Below, piece by piece: positions 40,086 to 51,352 of a stretch of DNA of 64,000 nt. The DNA is from Galbula dea. Lineage: Eukaryota; Chordata; Aves; Piciformes; Galbulidae. The DNA is taken from NCBI GenBank assembly GCA_013399015.1, contig VWZX01000194.1, positions 98,126 through 162,125 of the forward strand, written 5' to 3'. Within the stretch, counting starts at the first letter, position 1. Every line of letters begins with the position of its first letter. The notes under the pieces are model-generated. The model had not been told where the DNA came from. It did no database searches and saw only the letters and a list, made by a program, of their open reading frames with translations. Position numbers and translations under genes: made by a program.

Positions 40086-40128
40086 GCCAGCGCTAAGAGC
40101 CGTAGCTAGACTACAGTAATTCCCCAGC

Positions 40129-40494
40129 ATGGGCGGCTTGAAACTGCTCAGGCTGAATAGCATTTGCTGTTCCGTCCCCGCGGCCGCCTCCCGCCGGCCC
40201 CGCACGGCGCTGCCTCTCCTCCTCCTCCTCCTTCTGCTGCTGGAAGTTGTGCTGACACAGGCTGGCTGCTGCACCAAGTTTGTCCATAGCCGCGCGCCCC
40301 GGGCGGGAACGGGGCGGCCGCCATCTCACGGCGGTGTGGAGGGGGAACGACGCGACGCCCCTCAGCGAGGGGTGACCCCCCTCCCCCCTTCTCCCGGCAG
40401 TGTGTGTGAGGGGTGGGCCGTGGGGTGGTGGGTTCTCTGTGAGGGGCGGGCCGTGAGGTGGTGGGTTCTCTGTGAAGGGTGGGCCGTGAGGTAG
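40129..40494 (+). CDS. Candidate first coding exon of an unidentified secreted or membrane protein (3' limit uncertain)
   Basis: The ATG at 40129 has A at -3 and G at +4, a strong Kozak context, and sits near the 3' side of a CpG island. The frame starts MGGLKLLRLNSICC, passes an Arg-rich stretch (residues about 22-25), then a run of nine leucines (about 30-38) followed by EVVLTQAGCC. This is the layout of a signal peptide with a long n-region, or of a type II anchor. After about residue 55 the sequence becomes R/P/G-rich and then enters a minisatellite, so it is probably intron read-through. The first stop is at 40492-40494. No donor is strong; candidates are GCG/GTGTGG after 40333, GGG/GTGACC after 40371 and GAG/GTAGTG after 40490. 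The true exon most likely ends well before 40494. I do not recognise the gene, and no further exons were recognised downstream. Confidence 0.45.
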   Translation: MGGLKLLRLNSICCSVPAAASRRPRTALPLLLLLLLLLEVVLTQAGCCTKFVHSRAPRAGTGRPPSHGGVEGERRDAPQRGVTPLPPSPGSVCEGWAVGWWVLCEGRAVRWWVLCEGWAVR

Positions 40495-40527
40495 TGGGTG
40501 CTCCATCAGGGGTGGGCTGTGGTGCAG
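40405..40527. repeat. 33-bp minisatellite, about 3.7 copies
   Basis: Unit TGTGAGGGGTGGGCCGTG... of 33 bp at 40405-40437, 40438-40470 and 40471-40503, with a partial, more diverged copy to 40527. Because 33 is a multiple of three, it creates repeated peptides in all frames, including a long antisense frame (40563-40111) of H-G-P-P-L-T-E-N-P-P-P units that I do not regard as real. Confidence 0.9.
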
Positions 40528-41266
40528 TTTCCTCTGAGGCAAGGTGTGTGCCCACCAGCCCACCCAGGGGGGCGAACAGGCAGACCTGGCTTGGTCCAGG
40601 AGTGTTTTGTTTGTTTGTTATAGCTTATTTATTTATTTATTTGGGTTTGTCTTTAATATGTGGGGAAATTGGCACAGTGCTCCCTGGGCTTCCTGCCGTG
40701 TGACTTGGGAGAGGGCAGCCCCACAGAGTCAGGCCTGGGGTTCACATGGAGGCATCTGTTCCTGTGGTGGCAGTCCTTTGAACAAAGAGAGGTGCCAAAA
40801 ATGTCCATCTTTGCCTCTGGAACCAGAGCTGAACCGAGGAACAATGAATCTATGAACACACGTATACACGTGCTGTATGAGCAGGTATGCTAACACGTTT
40901 ATTGTCAGTCAGGCTGAACACTTCAGTCGATGCCTTCTGCTCAGTTTGGACCAAGGTTGATTGAAGTTGCTTCCAGGTGATCTTAAGGGTTTGGAGATTT
41001 CAGGGAGGTGGTTTTCTATTGGCTTCGTGCCTTTCTGAGTCCTCTGAAGGCTTTATGAAAGGAGGATTAACTCTTTGCAGGGCTCAAAATGCACATTTCA
41101 TGCACACAGCCCTTTGCAAGTGCTGACCTCTTGAAAATAATGGGCCTCCTGAGCAAAGCCATAACCTGGTATACCTAAGGGTTGTGACTACAGGGAGGAA
41201 AGAGAGCAGACACAGCAGTAACACTGGAAACTACCGGCGATTAGTCTTCCCCCTCTTCCCCCCCCC

Positions 41267-41267
41267 N
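41267..41267. other. Single ambiguous base (N) after a poly-C tract
   Basis: The N follows a run of nine C in a pyrimidine tract. This is typical of a homopolymer sequencing or joining problem. Confidence 0.7.
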
Positions 41268-43883
41268 GCAAACGTACCTGCAGTGGTACCCTCATCTGTA
41301 TCAAGAAAGCCTAAAATCTGGAAAGCCTTGGCCTGCGAAGTGCCAACTATCAGCATGGCTCATGCTAAGGAATTGCTCAAAGGACATGTTTACCTTTCAA
41401 TGAGCGAGCAGTCCCACTTGCTTTGGAAGGATATGGTCCTTAAGGGAGGCGTCTAAGTATGCTGTAGTAACCTGCTGCTCACAGCGGCCCAAACAAATAT
41501 GCTGTGTACTTTCAGCTAAACTAAGTGTCTGTCCACAGTGATCTTGTATCTAATAAGGATGCAGCAGTGGTTCAGTCCTCCCCAGCAGCCCTGATATGGG
41601 AAAAGGAACTAGAATATTGAAATGAACATGCCTGTGGGCGTTTGTGTGTTGGAGAAGGTGTGAGGAGGAGTATTGTGAGGGCTGGCTGGGGGAAACCAAT
41701 TCATGAGGGACCAAGCAAGATGATCAGCTTTACTTGCTGTGCTATAGACAACAGGCGATTCATCCTGATCAACTCTTCGATTAAAATAGTAGTTATAGGT
41801 TCTGTACTAACGATAAAAAAATCTTGAACACGTGGTATACATTGATTGAGGCATATTTATCTTAAACTAGCAAAAGAATATTTTTCCCATTTGGTAGAGA
41901 AGGAATGCTTGTCTCTGGCTCCTCAGATTTATACAAAGCCTTCTTTGAGATACATTTAAATTCCTCTAAACTTAAATTGATTAGAACTGGTGAATAGCTG
42001 TGTTTTGGATTTTTCAAATAAAAATTATGGTTATACAAAAAAAGGTCACTGATGTATTTTGGAATGTCTGGAGCTGCCAGAAGGAAGAGATCTCTTCGCT
42101 TCTCTTTAAGAAAAATATTACTATTTTCATAAAGTTTCTGGAAAATACTGCATAATGCCTAAGAAGATCATGCCGACCTATTGTTATTATTAATCTTTCT
42201 AGTTAGTACAGTTGGATTTCTGGGGAAAAGGAGTTCATGTAATAATTTGACCACCGTATGCTTCTGACTCTGCCAGCTGTGGGACACAGGTGAGCAGTAA
42301 GCAGCAGTGTTTCAAAACAAGTTTCAGATATGCAGCCAAGACATTTTCACCAGTGCTTTTTTCTAACCATAATAAACTACACCAGCAGTGAAAATTGTGC
42401 CTAGTTTTTAAAAGCTTCAAAAATTGCTGACTGACTCAGGAAAATAAGGAATGCATGTATAGCTGTACACATTTGAAATATGCGCATTTTCATATTTTTA
42501 CCTTTTTAATTGTGTTTTCCTCCAACATTAATTGCCTAGTCTTCAAGTGAAAAGTATTAGCCTAAGTGAAAACTGAGCACTATACTCATTTGGATTCAAT
42601 TGCTTGTAATTTAAATAAGAAATTAATTTGCAAATGTGAGTATCAGATGCCTTAGTGTAGGGCTGAAGTTAGGACATCCAAATACAGAAGGTGCTCGGGA
42701 TATTGAGGATGTATGGTTAACTGAATATTTTCTTGGGTCTTTTTATCACATTTTAAGCTCACATGTTAATGTCAGGTTTTAAGTGTATGATTTTTAATTC
42801 CAAAAGTTTCCTTTCCAAGAGGTTTCATTTGAAAGCCTATTTTAAAGTAACGTCATGTAGATAACAACACAGAAATGATAAGGAATTAGTTTGGCTTTGG
42901 AGTCTTAATATGTACTATTGGAGTCACATACTCGCATGAACTGCAGCTGAGGGATCATTCTGTTTGATCCTTCAGATGCATTTGTTTCTCTGTTACTCTA
43001 AAGGAACTACTGATACACTTAAATGCCTATTGCCATGAGCTGTTAAAGCGTCTGGCAAAGCTGGTATTTTCAGTCCTTTTGACTTCTGTTGGAACCAACT
43101 GCCCAATGCATGAGGTGGTTGGCACTCTGATGGTCTTGACCCTGGGTTCTCCTGAGTCTTTTGCCTCAGATGAGTGCAGTGGGTCTGCCATTAAGAAGTC
43201 TGTGGATAATATAATGCTTTAGCATTGCTGAAAAATAGTGACTTTTGCGTGTTTGACTTCTTAAATCTTCTTGGAGATGTATATATTATTTGATCAAGCT
43301 GTTTTTCAAAGCTGTCTCTGAATGAGGTCTCAAGACGCACATTCATCATTATGAGAGATTTCCTTCTGAGACTTTTAAGGGCTTCCTTTTCTAATCTGTA
43401 CATACAGAAGCATTTTGGTAACTGAAAATGAATGACTAAACAATTTCATTGTTTCATGCATGCTTATATAGTATATAATGTCAGCGATTGCTAAGATAAC
43501 CTATTTATTCTTCTAAATTTTCTGAGGCATATTAGAGACCGCCTATGCAAATTTCTTCTGAAAATGGCAAATGAATGCCTGTACTTGAGTTCCACCCACT
43601 CATCACCATTTTGTTTGCAGGACACATAAACAGAAGAGCGATATTTGCTCTTCATACACAGAAGGTGGCATGACATGTGCCTGTATAGAGGACGCTGAGC
43701 TAGCCAGCAGTAAGATTTTCTTGTCATCAGTCACACAGATCCTGTGACAAATTTTCTTAAATTTAGTCCAATTTGAGGTAAACAGGAAAAATAAAAGTTG
43801 GGGGAATAAAAGTGTGACAGTTTGTCTTCTGAACTCTTAACATTGTGTTCTTCCATTGCAGCCTAAGGTCACAGTGAGGAGCT

Positions 43884-43884
43884 N
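43884..43884. other. Single ambiguous base (N) at the left edge of a duplicated segment
   Basis: The N directly precedes the first copy of the 151-bp duplication, so it marks a contig join. Confidence 0.8.
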
Positions 43885-44035
43885 GCTTTTTTAATGCATA
43901 TTTAATAATAAGGCAGGTGCGGGGAATGTACTGCATGAAAGTAAAGATAAATCTGGTAGAGCATTGTTCTGCACAAAAAAAAAAAAGAAAAAGAATGTAG
44001 GGCAGTAGATACAGCTATGATTAAAAAAAAGAGTT
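43885..44035 (+). repeat. 151-bp perfect direct repeat, copy 1 (likely assembly duplicate)
   Basis: Identical over all 151 bases to 44688-44838, including a 12-A homopolymer and an 8-A run. It is bounded by an N on the left and by the N gap on the right. Confidence 0.95.
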
Positions 44036-44364
44036 NNNNNNNNNNNNNNNNNNNNNNNNNNNNNNNNNNNNNNNNNNNNNNNNNNNNNNNNNNNNNNNNN
44101 NNNNNNNNNNNNNNNNNNNNNNNNNNNNNNNNNNNNNNNNNNNNNNNNNNNNNNNNNNNNNNNNNNNNNNNNNNNNNNNNNNNNNNNNNNNNNNNNNNNN
44201 NNNNNNNNNNNNNNNNNNNNNNNNNNNNNNNNNNNNNNNNNNNNNNNNNNNNNNNNNNNNNNNNNNNNNNNNNNNNNNNNNNNNNNNNNNNNNNNNNNNN
44301 NNNNNNNNNNNNNNNNNNNNNNNNNNNNNNNNNNNNNNNNNNNNNNNNNNNNNNNNNNNNNNNN
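44036..44364. other. Assembly gap (329 N)
   Basis: Run of 329 N. Its true length and content are unknown. Confidence 1.
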
Positions 44365-44638
44365 TCCCTGTTTATAACACTGTTAACAGAAGCTGGTCAT
44401 CAGTTCCAGTTGAGACCAAATTCACAACAGTCTTGACCAGAACATACTAATCATGATTCCCTTGTTCTCGTCAATAGTTAGTGTTTGAGCACACACCTTT
44501 TCTTTTTGTATCTATTTAGTACTTCCTTTAAAAACACTGTTTAAATATTGAAATACCTGGAATGATCGGAATATGATATTCCATTCAGTATTTAGTATTC
44601 TCATGCAGTAACTTTTAAATTCTTACAACAAACACCCA

Positions 44639-44642
<4 letters not shown>

Positions 44643-44677
<35 letters not shown>
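44643..44677. repeat. (TA)n microsatellite
   Basis: Uninterrupted TA run of about 17 units ending about 10 bp before the second copy of the 151-bp repeat. It is a likely cause of the assembly break. Confidence 0.95.
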
Positions 44678-44680
<3 letters not shown>

Positions 44681-44687
44681 CATGTGG

Positions 44688-44838
44688 GCTTTTTTAATGC
44701 ATATTTAATAATAAGGCAGGTGCGGGGAATGTACTGCATGAAAGTAAAGATAAATCTGGTAGAGCATTGTTCTGCACAAAAAAAAAAAAGAAAAAGAATG
44801 TAGGGCAGTAGATACAGCTATGATTAAAAAAAAGAGTT
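44688..44838 (+). repeat. 151-bp perfect direct repeat, copy 2 (likely true locus)
   Basis: Second copy of 43885-44035. It continues without a break into unique sequence on the right, so it is probably the genuine location. Confidence 0.95.
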
Positions 44839-47419
44839 TGTGCACTATGATCACAGTCCACATTTAGCTGGTGAAATGGTTTAATACATAGATGAAATGA
44901 AAGTAAATGGAAGAAAATGTTTAATCTCTTTAGGGTGCAACCACTGTACATTCAGTGAAAGCTAAATCCTAAAATTCTAACTCAGTTGCAGCTGAGGAAA
45001 AACATCAGAATTGTCTGCATTGTGAAAGGTTGACTAATGTTTTTAAAAGAGTCCTCAGAATAATAGGTAAAACTTATTTTCCTTGCATGTTACCTGATGG
45101 TAACTCGGTAGTGTCCAAAACTTCTGAAATTAGCTGAAGAGTTTTTCTAAATATAATCTGAGCTTTTATTGGTTCCATATTTTACATGAAGAATAATTTT
45201 ATTTTAACTGCCTTGTGCATTTCTTTAATCCAAATGCGATACTTAACATTCATGAAGAACGTAGTGTGATATCTGGGCAGAAGAGAAGTAATCAGAGTCC
45301 ATAACCATGAGACATCTACAACTGCTTCCAGTGAAGTTGGTGATGAAACTCCCAGAGGTCTCATGGATACAGGATCAGTTTTCTTAAAATATTATGGTAA
45401 TACAAATAAACAGAAATAAGAGTAATACTAATAAAAGAGAAAGAGTAATTGGAAAAACATATTGTTCCATAGCCCATGCAGATGAAATTAATCTTTCTAA
45501 AGTTTTCATGCTAACTTTTTGTGCTTCCTTGCAGCTGATAACATCTCCATGATGTTTTGTACAAGAACAATTTCATGTTAGCTTTGATGCCAGTTTTAAC
45601 CCGAGAATACCTTGCCTGAAGTTGGAATCTGTGGCTGTTTCATAATGTCTGTCAAGTTTTTACATGTTTAGCAGCAATGCTAATGAAGATATGATACGTA
45701 GAGGGTGTGCTAATTTTATGTTTAGCTGAAACGTGTATAATGCTTGGGTTTGAATGTGAAGGTGGCAAAAACTAGATTAATGAGATCTGGATAAACAGTT
45801 GCTAATGGATTAAAGTATAATAAATAATATATATGGTTTTTTTCCTGAAAAAAATGACATTATGTTGTCTAACTGTTAGAGAAATTTCTTAGTCTTGAAG
45901 GAACAAATGCTGAAAAAAATAATTTTATAACTTACTATCTCTTGAAATACTGTAGATTTGGGAAGCTGTTTATTGGTCCAGTGGCTACCAATCTTCTCAT
46001 CATGAATCATGGCAGAGTATTTAAGTTACCCATGGACAAAATCTTAAATTTTTTCTTCTTATGGCAGAACTTAACAAAATGTCTTTGCTTATTCTACACT
46101 AGGAAATTACTTAAATAATGCATAAAATGCCCATTTAGCACATTGCGTGTACAGTAAGAAAGTATTCACATCTGAAGTGTGGATTTAACATTCCAGAGGC
46201 TCTTTAAAAGGTGAATATGGTCAGCAAATGAGCTCTGAAATCTGTATTTATATCCTACTTATGATACAGATCTGAACTAGAGAGTAAAGGATGTCAATGG
46301 CAACCACGTTATCCTGTATTTGACAGACCTTTTGTAAGGTAAATCTTTTTGCTCACTTTCTTATTAATTGTTACTGTGTGGACAGAAGCTTACTCCTATG
46401 TTCATGATGCGTGAAACTAACAAACGTTTAGCTTGTTCTGTTTGTTCTTTATGCACTTCATCTGCTTGCATTCCTTTTAGCTCCACAAATTAACAGTCAA
46501 TATTAATCTTAATTTCTGTTTGCAATAAATCTAACAGAAGACAGAGAGGGGGTAAACTACTGGAACTACCAAGGTGCAGCTTTTATCAAGTAAGTTTTCT
46601 GACTGTTCACAACATTCCAATATATAATGTACGTCAGAAATTTTTATTCTAAATCCTGGCTTGACTGCTGGTGAGTTAGGGTGAGACTTGGGGAGTACTT
46701 GGTTCCTCTGATCAGCCATTAGAGGCCAAACCTTCATGCAAGTGTTGAGTCGTTTCAGAGCCTTTGTGCACCTCTGTTGTTTGGTTGTATGGTATCACTG
46801 AGAGAGAGCTGTCACGTTGGTCTTGAGGGAGTTTCTTTCCTGCTGAAGAAACGGGTCACAGTCTATACATAGTTGATCAGGAGGAGGAGAATGTGTCAGT
46901 TGAAGTTTTTCCTGTGAATGACCTTTGTCAGGGGTTACAGCATTGCATTTTGCAGCAGGAGGGTATTGGTGTGATGCAGTACAAAGAAGGACTATTGCCA
47001 AGAGTTAGATTCTCCTGCAGTGGAACCAGTCCATGCTGACCAACAGTAAGGTACCTGGAGCAGTCTGGAAAAAAGTTGTTTTAGAGGAGTGCAAAATGTA
47101 TGTTTTCATATGCCTCTGTGTGCTCTGCAGCTCCCACAAACTTTAGCTGCAGAGACACTGTAATACCCCAAAGATAAATGATGTGCCACTTGAAAAGCAC
47201 ACTCAGTCTCATGCCTCTACATTTTTTGGAGGAGTGCTGTGATGCTCTCAGACTGCATATTAAATGTGTCCCAAAATTAAAAAGTCTTGATTGATGATGA
47301 GAAAGATTATATTTGTCATCTAAGAGCTGAGTTTGATAATACAAGGATAGGGAGCTCAGGTAACAAGCAAATTTAATGTTACATTTTTGTTACAAAAATG
47401 TACCAACAGTTCTACAATG
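44839..47419. other. Non-coding (probably intronic) sequence
   Basis: AT-rich, no gene or named repeat recognised. Confidence 0.5.
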
Positions 47420-47630
47420 TCATAGAATCATAGAATGGCTCAGGTTGGAAGGGACCTTAAAGATCATCTAGTTCCAACCCCCCCACCATAGGCAGGGATG
47501 CCAGTCACTAGACCAGGTTGCCCAGGGCCACATCCAGCCTGGCCTTGAACACTGCCAGGGATGGGGCCTCCACAACCTCTCTGGGCAACCTGTTCCAGTG
47601 CCTCACCACCCTCTGGGTGAAGAAATTACA
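47420..47630 (-). mobile_element. CR1 LINE 3' fragment, - strand
   Basis: Begins with the tail motif CATAGAATCATAGAATGG and continues through GGTTGGAAGGGACCTTAAAG and the final ORF2 codons (reversed), ending abruptly at about 47630 near GGGTGAAGAAATT. It is about 210 bp, strongly 5'-truncated. The sequence places it in a different subfamily from the 49734 and 24429 copies. Confidence 0.95.
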
Positions 47631-49733
47631 AAAGTCCCATGAAAGCTAACTTGTTCCTCCATTACCTTTCAAATATTCATCATTGGCTGTTGCTCTGCCC
47701 CACCTAAACTCGGATTTACTCTTCTGTGGTAGTAAAAAGATGTAGCAAAGATGTAAAAGTGTATCTCACTGAGGTATATTATCTCAGTGTAGCTGCTAGG
47801 TGCACTCCTGCTGGGATTAGCTACAGTAGTGAAGGAAATTTTTTTGTGAACAGAATTCAACTGATTCATCTGACTGGTACTAGGAAATGTGTTGATTATA
47901 TGATTATATGCAGTAGCTACAAAGTTACTGCAGACTAGCATGGTTGTATTTATAACTATTCTGTATTACCACTATAATTTGTGGCTTTTGTGTGTCCTTC
48001 ATGTTTTCTCTTTTTTTGAGGGGGGCACAATGGTTATCATTACTAAGTGTAGATACAAGTATTTTTGGCTGGGGAGAGTAAATGACTGTAACATCATCAG
48101 ACTTGCATACATCTAAAAAAGTATTCTAAAGATGTACATGTTGTAAACTGGGAAGGAATAACATGAGCATGCAAGACTGTAGTTGGTGTTAAAGAAGCAG
48201 ATTACTCAGTTGTACAGTGTTAGTTGAACTCCCTCTAAAAAAAATTAGCAGAGCAGGGTGTAATAATCACAGACTCGTTTCTGGGAGGAGGAAGAAGTGA
48301 AACCAAAGCAAAGCTGGTGCTCTGTTTTTAAAACAGGGTGTGTGAGGAATTTGGAGAAAGACAATGTTTGGGCAACTTTGTTTTTGTTTTTTTCCCTGAA
48401 GAAGGAGAGTGGAGGAAAAAAGAATAAATCAGTTATATCAAGATTTTTTTGAAATGGGAATAGTTAGAACTTCTGCTGTTTCTTCTAGAAGGAGAAGTTG
48501 TCTTGATGTTTTGGGGAGTTTTTTTCTTGCACACTGAGGACAGCAATAAGAAAGGCATTCCTGAGGAACCCAGGAACCTTCCCCCCCTCCTCCAACTAGC
48601 CTGGACTTTTTTTGTGGGTTTGTGGAAGAGTGATGGCAGTATCATAAAAGCAGTTCCTGATTTTAGATCCAGCTGTTAAATTCTTCATGTGTTTGTGGTT
48701 TATTAGAATGACGAGATAATCAGTGAGCAATTCAGAGAGGCTGGGGATGACAAAACAGCTCCCAAAGTGACAACAGGGTTGCTCCCTTGGGATTGCTCCC
48801 TCCAGCTCTGGGGCTTGGCTTACCCACCAGCTCAGGTCATACCACCTGGTCTCATCACAAAGCTCTGGTGCATGAACTGCAAAGAAGCTGCTGTAATTCA
48901 GTTACAGGATGGTACTCTTCTCTAATTTACCCAATATCTTCCTTCATCTTTGTTTCTATAGATACACTTTCAAGCCAACCTCTTCCCATGATTATAAACT
49001 CCCTCACATGGGAACTACCTGCTGTGTCCCCCTGGTCTTCCACCCATGCCTGTATCCACCACCTTGAGCCACTACTCTCTGAGCTTTGTGTTTTGATGCA
49101 GTCTGTCCCTTCTGTACTTCCCCCTAGCCTGGGCCCTATACGCTCAGTTCATGTGTTCTGGTAATACTGAGTGTTAGACCACCTATTTCATCAATATTTC
49201 TGTTATTAAAAGTTTATTTTAAGTGGTATGGCATGGATAGTAATCTCTTGTGACTGAGACTCACATTTCCTGCTGATGCAAGTGTGTTCAGTTTGGTATT
49301 AACTTCACCAGTCTTCTGGCTGAAGTTTTCCAGGCTAGTTGTCCAGATCCAACTTAGACACATAAACATGCTTACATATTGAAGTTAGGTGATCACTTAG
49401 TGTTCTTCACAGGGACTGTCCCCTTGTTAGTGCCTATGGTAGACATGCTTGTAGATGACCCATGGCTTGTAAGAAAGGAGGATGTTTTCTGTAGGAGCTC
49501 TAACTCGTTTGATGTGGAAGGTAGAAGGCACTTAGTTGGTGAGTCAGGATATTGTTAACACAGAAAGAATGCTTTAGTGATTAAAACAGTTGACTCCTAT
49601 GCTGGTCAATCCAATAACAAGACTTTGTTATGACATTCATACGTGGCATGAGGCAAGTCAACCATCACAGGTGGTCATTGTCTGTGGCCTCCTCTTTTTC
49701 TAGCTTCCTGGTGGGAGACTATGTGACCTAATT
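47631..49733. other. Non-coding (probably intronic) sequence
   Basis: No gene or repeat recognised. The 125-codon frame at 48787-49164 has no domain or splice framing. Confidence 0.45.
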
Positions 49734-49993
49734 TCACAGAATCACACAGAATCACAGAATATTAGGAGTTGGAAGGGACCTCGAAAGATCATCTAGTCCA
49801 ACCCCCCTGCCACAGCAGGATTCCCTACACCAGATCACACAGAAGCGCGTCCAGACGGGTTTTGAATATCTCCATAGAAGGAGACTCCACAACCTCTCTG
49901 AGCAGTCTGCTCCAGTGCTCTGGCACCCTCACTGTGAAAAAATTTCTACGTGTATTCACACAGAATCTCCTATGCTTCAGCTTACAGCCATTT
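49734..49993 (-). mobile_element. CR1 LINE 3' fragment, - strand
   Basis: The tail repeats CACAGAATCACACAGAATCACAG (reversed) are followed by the 3'UTR. On the - strand 50055-49825 the final ORF2 codons read GCKLKHRRFCVNTRRNFFTVRVPEHWSRL... ending FKTRLDALLCDLV. It is the same subfamily as the left half of 24429-24912 and the + copy at 60195-61690. It is 5'-truncated at about 49993. Confidence 0.95.
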
Positions 49994-50620
49994 TTGAGGA
50001 AGTTGTGAGTGCTCACAGTTGCAAACAAAACCAAAGGGGACTGTGCTTGGCACATATAAGTTCTCCTAAAAAAAGTGAGGTCTTAGGAATACCAAATTAA
50101 CAAATATCTCACATTTTCCCCTCTGCACCACAAAACAGTGTATGGTCATAGGGAGTATGCCCAATCTCATACAGGAACCGTGAAGATTCCTCTGATGAAG
50201 TAGAATGCTTTCTTTGTGAGACTCACCAAAAAGCAATAATTCATTCTTCTGAACAGAGTTTAAATTTCGTATGGTAAATAAGACCTGCAACAATGTACTA
50301 GAGAATGAGAAAAAGCATAAAAAATGTATAGCTGCTCATGTGGGCAAGGACTATGCAATTCAGTCACTAATTATTATACCAGAATGCTGATGTGTAAGGT
50401 GGGCAAAATAAGGCTTAATTTTGTATTTGTGACTTTTGAGTACTTGACTTTGCAAAGATAGTAATATTCTTTTCCCATATTCTTTTATGTTATGTATGTG
50501 TAAATGCTGATAGTATATCAGCTAATACAAATGTTGGCCTTCAAAGGGCCACTTTACTATTGGGAGGGTCACTTAAAGTCCTGGGTAAATCCCTCTTCTG
50601 TAAACCCAAAGAAATACTAA
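49994..50620. other. Spacer, nothing recognised
   Basis: No feature recognised between the CR1 fragment and the LTR. Confidence 0.5.
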
Positions 50621-50938
50621 ACATATGTCCTGGCTTGGGTTAGGACAGAACTAATTCTGTTCAGTAATTTTACTTTTTAGTTGAAGCTCCTCTAAGAAAC
50701 TGTGCTTTCTGAAACTAACAGCATGTTTTCACAGACACTGCCAGCTTCTAGCCATGATAAAGCGTAATGTTTCGATTTACTACCAGAGATTGGCATACAA
50801 AGCAAGGTCCCTGCTAAATCTTGTGTCTCATGTTGGGGAATACCAGCTAAAGGCTGCATCTTCAGGGAGGAGCAGACAGGACAGGTGACCCCAAACTGAC
50901 CAACTAAAAGTATTCCATCCCATATATGTCATATTCAA

Positions 50939-50946
50939 TATATAAA
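50939..50946 (+). promoter_or_regulatory. TATA box of the solo LTR
   Basis: TATATAAA about 313 bp from the LTR start, followed by CTGGGGG. This is the position expected for the U3 promoter of this LTR type. Activity is unknown. Confidence 0.55.
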
Positions 50947-51169
50947 CTGGGGGTTAGTCCCCCCTTGCTAGATTGCTAGATGGTACTTGATTGCTAGATT
51001 GTTCTCTGGTGCTTCAGTGATCCCTAAGTTCCTGCATCCAGTACCAGGATCCAGCCCCTGAGCCTGACTTATCTGCTGCTGAGGCCTACTGCTGCGGTAT
51101 CAGTGGTGATGTAGTTACCATCAAGGGGGGTTTGGGTTCAGTATTGGGTTCTGTACATATTTGTATATA

Positions 51170-51200
51170 TTTCATTTATTATTATTATTATTATTATTAT
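51170..51200. repeat. (ATT)n microsatellite inside the LTR
   Basis: About nine ATT units where the related LTR at 55923-56456 has T-rich non-repetitive sequence, so the expansion is specific to this copy or subfamily. Confidence 0.9.
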
Positions 51201-51352
51201 CATTAGAGTAGTTTTAGTTTTATTTTCCAATCCACAAGTCTCTACGTCTCTCTCTTACTCTCTTTCCCTTCCGGTTGGGGGAGGGAAGGGGATAACTGGG
51301 AGTGTCTGTCATGGGGTTGGTGGTCGGCCCAGCCTCGACCCTCGACAGCATA

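Larger units (their letters stand above)
38935..40560 (+). promoter_or_regulatory. CpG island, probable gene promoter and first exon
   Basis: About 1.6 kb in which GC and CpG density are far above the rest of the window, most strongly from 39170 to 40400. It contains a GC box of Sp1/KLF type (39306-39317), further GGGCGG-like sites and no convincing TATA box, the usual form of a vertebrate housekeeping or developmental promoter. Orientation is inferred from the ATG at 40129. A bidirectional promoter cannot be excluded, because antisense frames are also open here as a result of the composition. Confidence 0.8.
40561..44035. other. Probable first-intron sequence
   Basis: No exon recognised. 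It includes a GTTT/ATTT low-complexity run at about 40602-40645 and an N at 41267 in a C/T homopolymer. If the + strand gene is real, this begins its first intron. Confidence 0.4.
50626..51347 (+). mobile_element. Solo LTR of an avian ERVL-like endogenous retrovirus, + strand (722 bp)
   Basis: Starts TGTCCTGGCTTGGGTTAGG and ends CCCTCGACA, so it has TG...CA termini. It is flanked by ACATA (50621-50625) and GCATA (51348-51352), a 5-bp target-site duplication with one mismatch. Inside are the U3 block ending in a TATATAAA box (50939-50946), a region reading TGTACATATTTGTATATA, an ATT microsatellite and a U5-like end. No gag, pol or env remains beside it and no partner LTR in the same orientation lies within the window, so it is a solo LTR left by LTR-LTR recombination. 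The 5-bp duplication and terminal sequence fit the ERVL-like class in birds; the class call is inference. Confidence 0.82.

Noticed and set aside
40375..40400. Pyrimidine tract plus CAG as a strong splice acceptor
   Set aside because: It lies 250 bp after the presumed start ATG within the CpG island. A GT...AG pair here would give a roughly 29-bp intron, too short for vertebrate splicing.
40111..40563. 150-codon - strand frame with repeated HGPPLTENPPP units
   Set aside because: It is the complement of the 33-bp minisatellite and the presumed first exon. The repeats keep the frame open by period, not by selection.
44017..44436. 139-codon + strand frame
   Set aside because: It runs through 329 N and has no real content.
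48787..49164. 125-codon + strand frame
   Set aside because: It has no recognisable motif, and its scattered S, P and L content follows the local base composition. No exon boundaries are seen.
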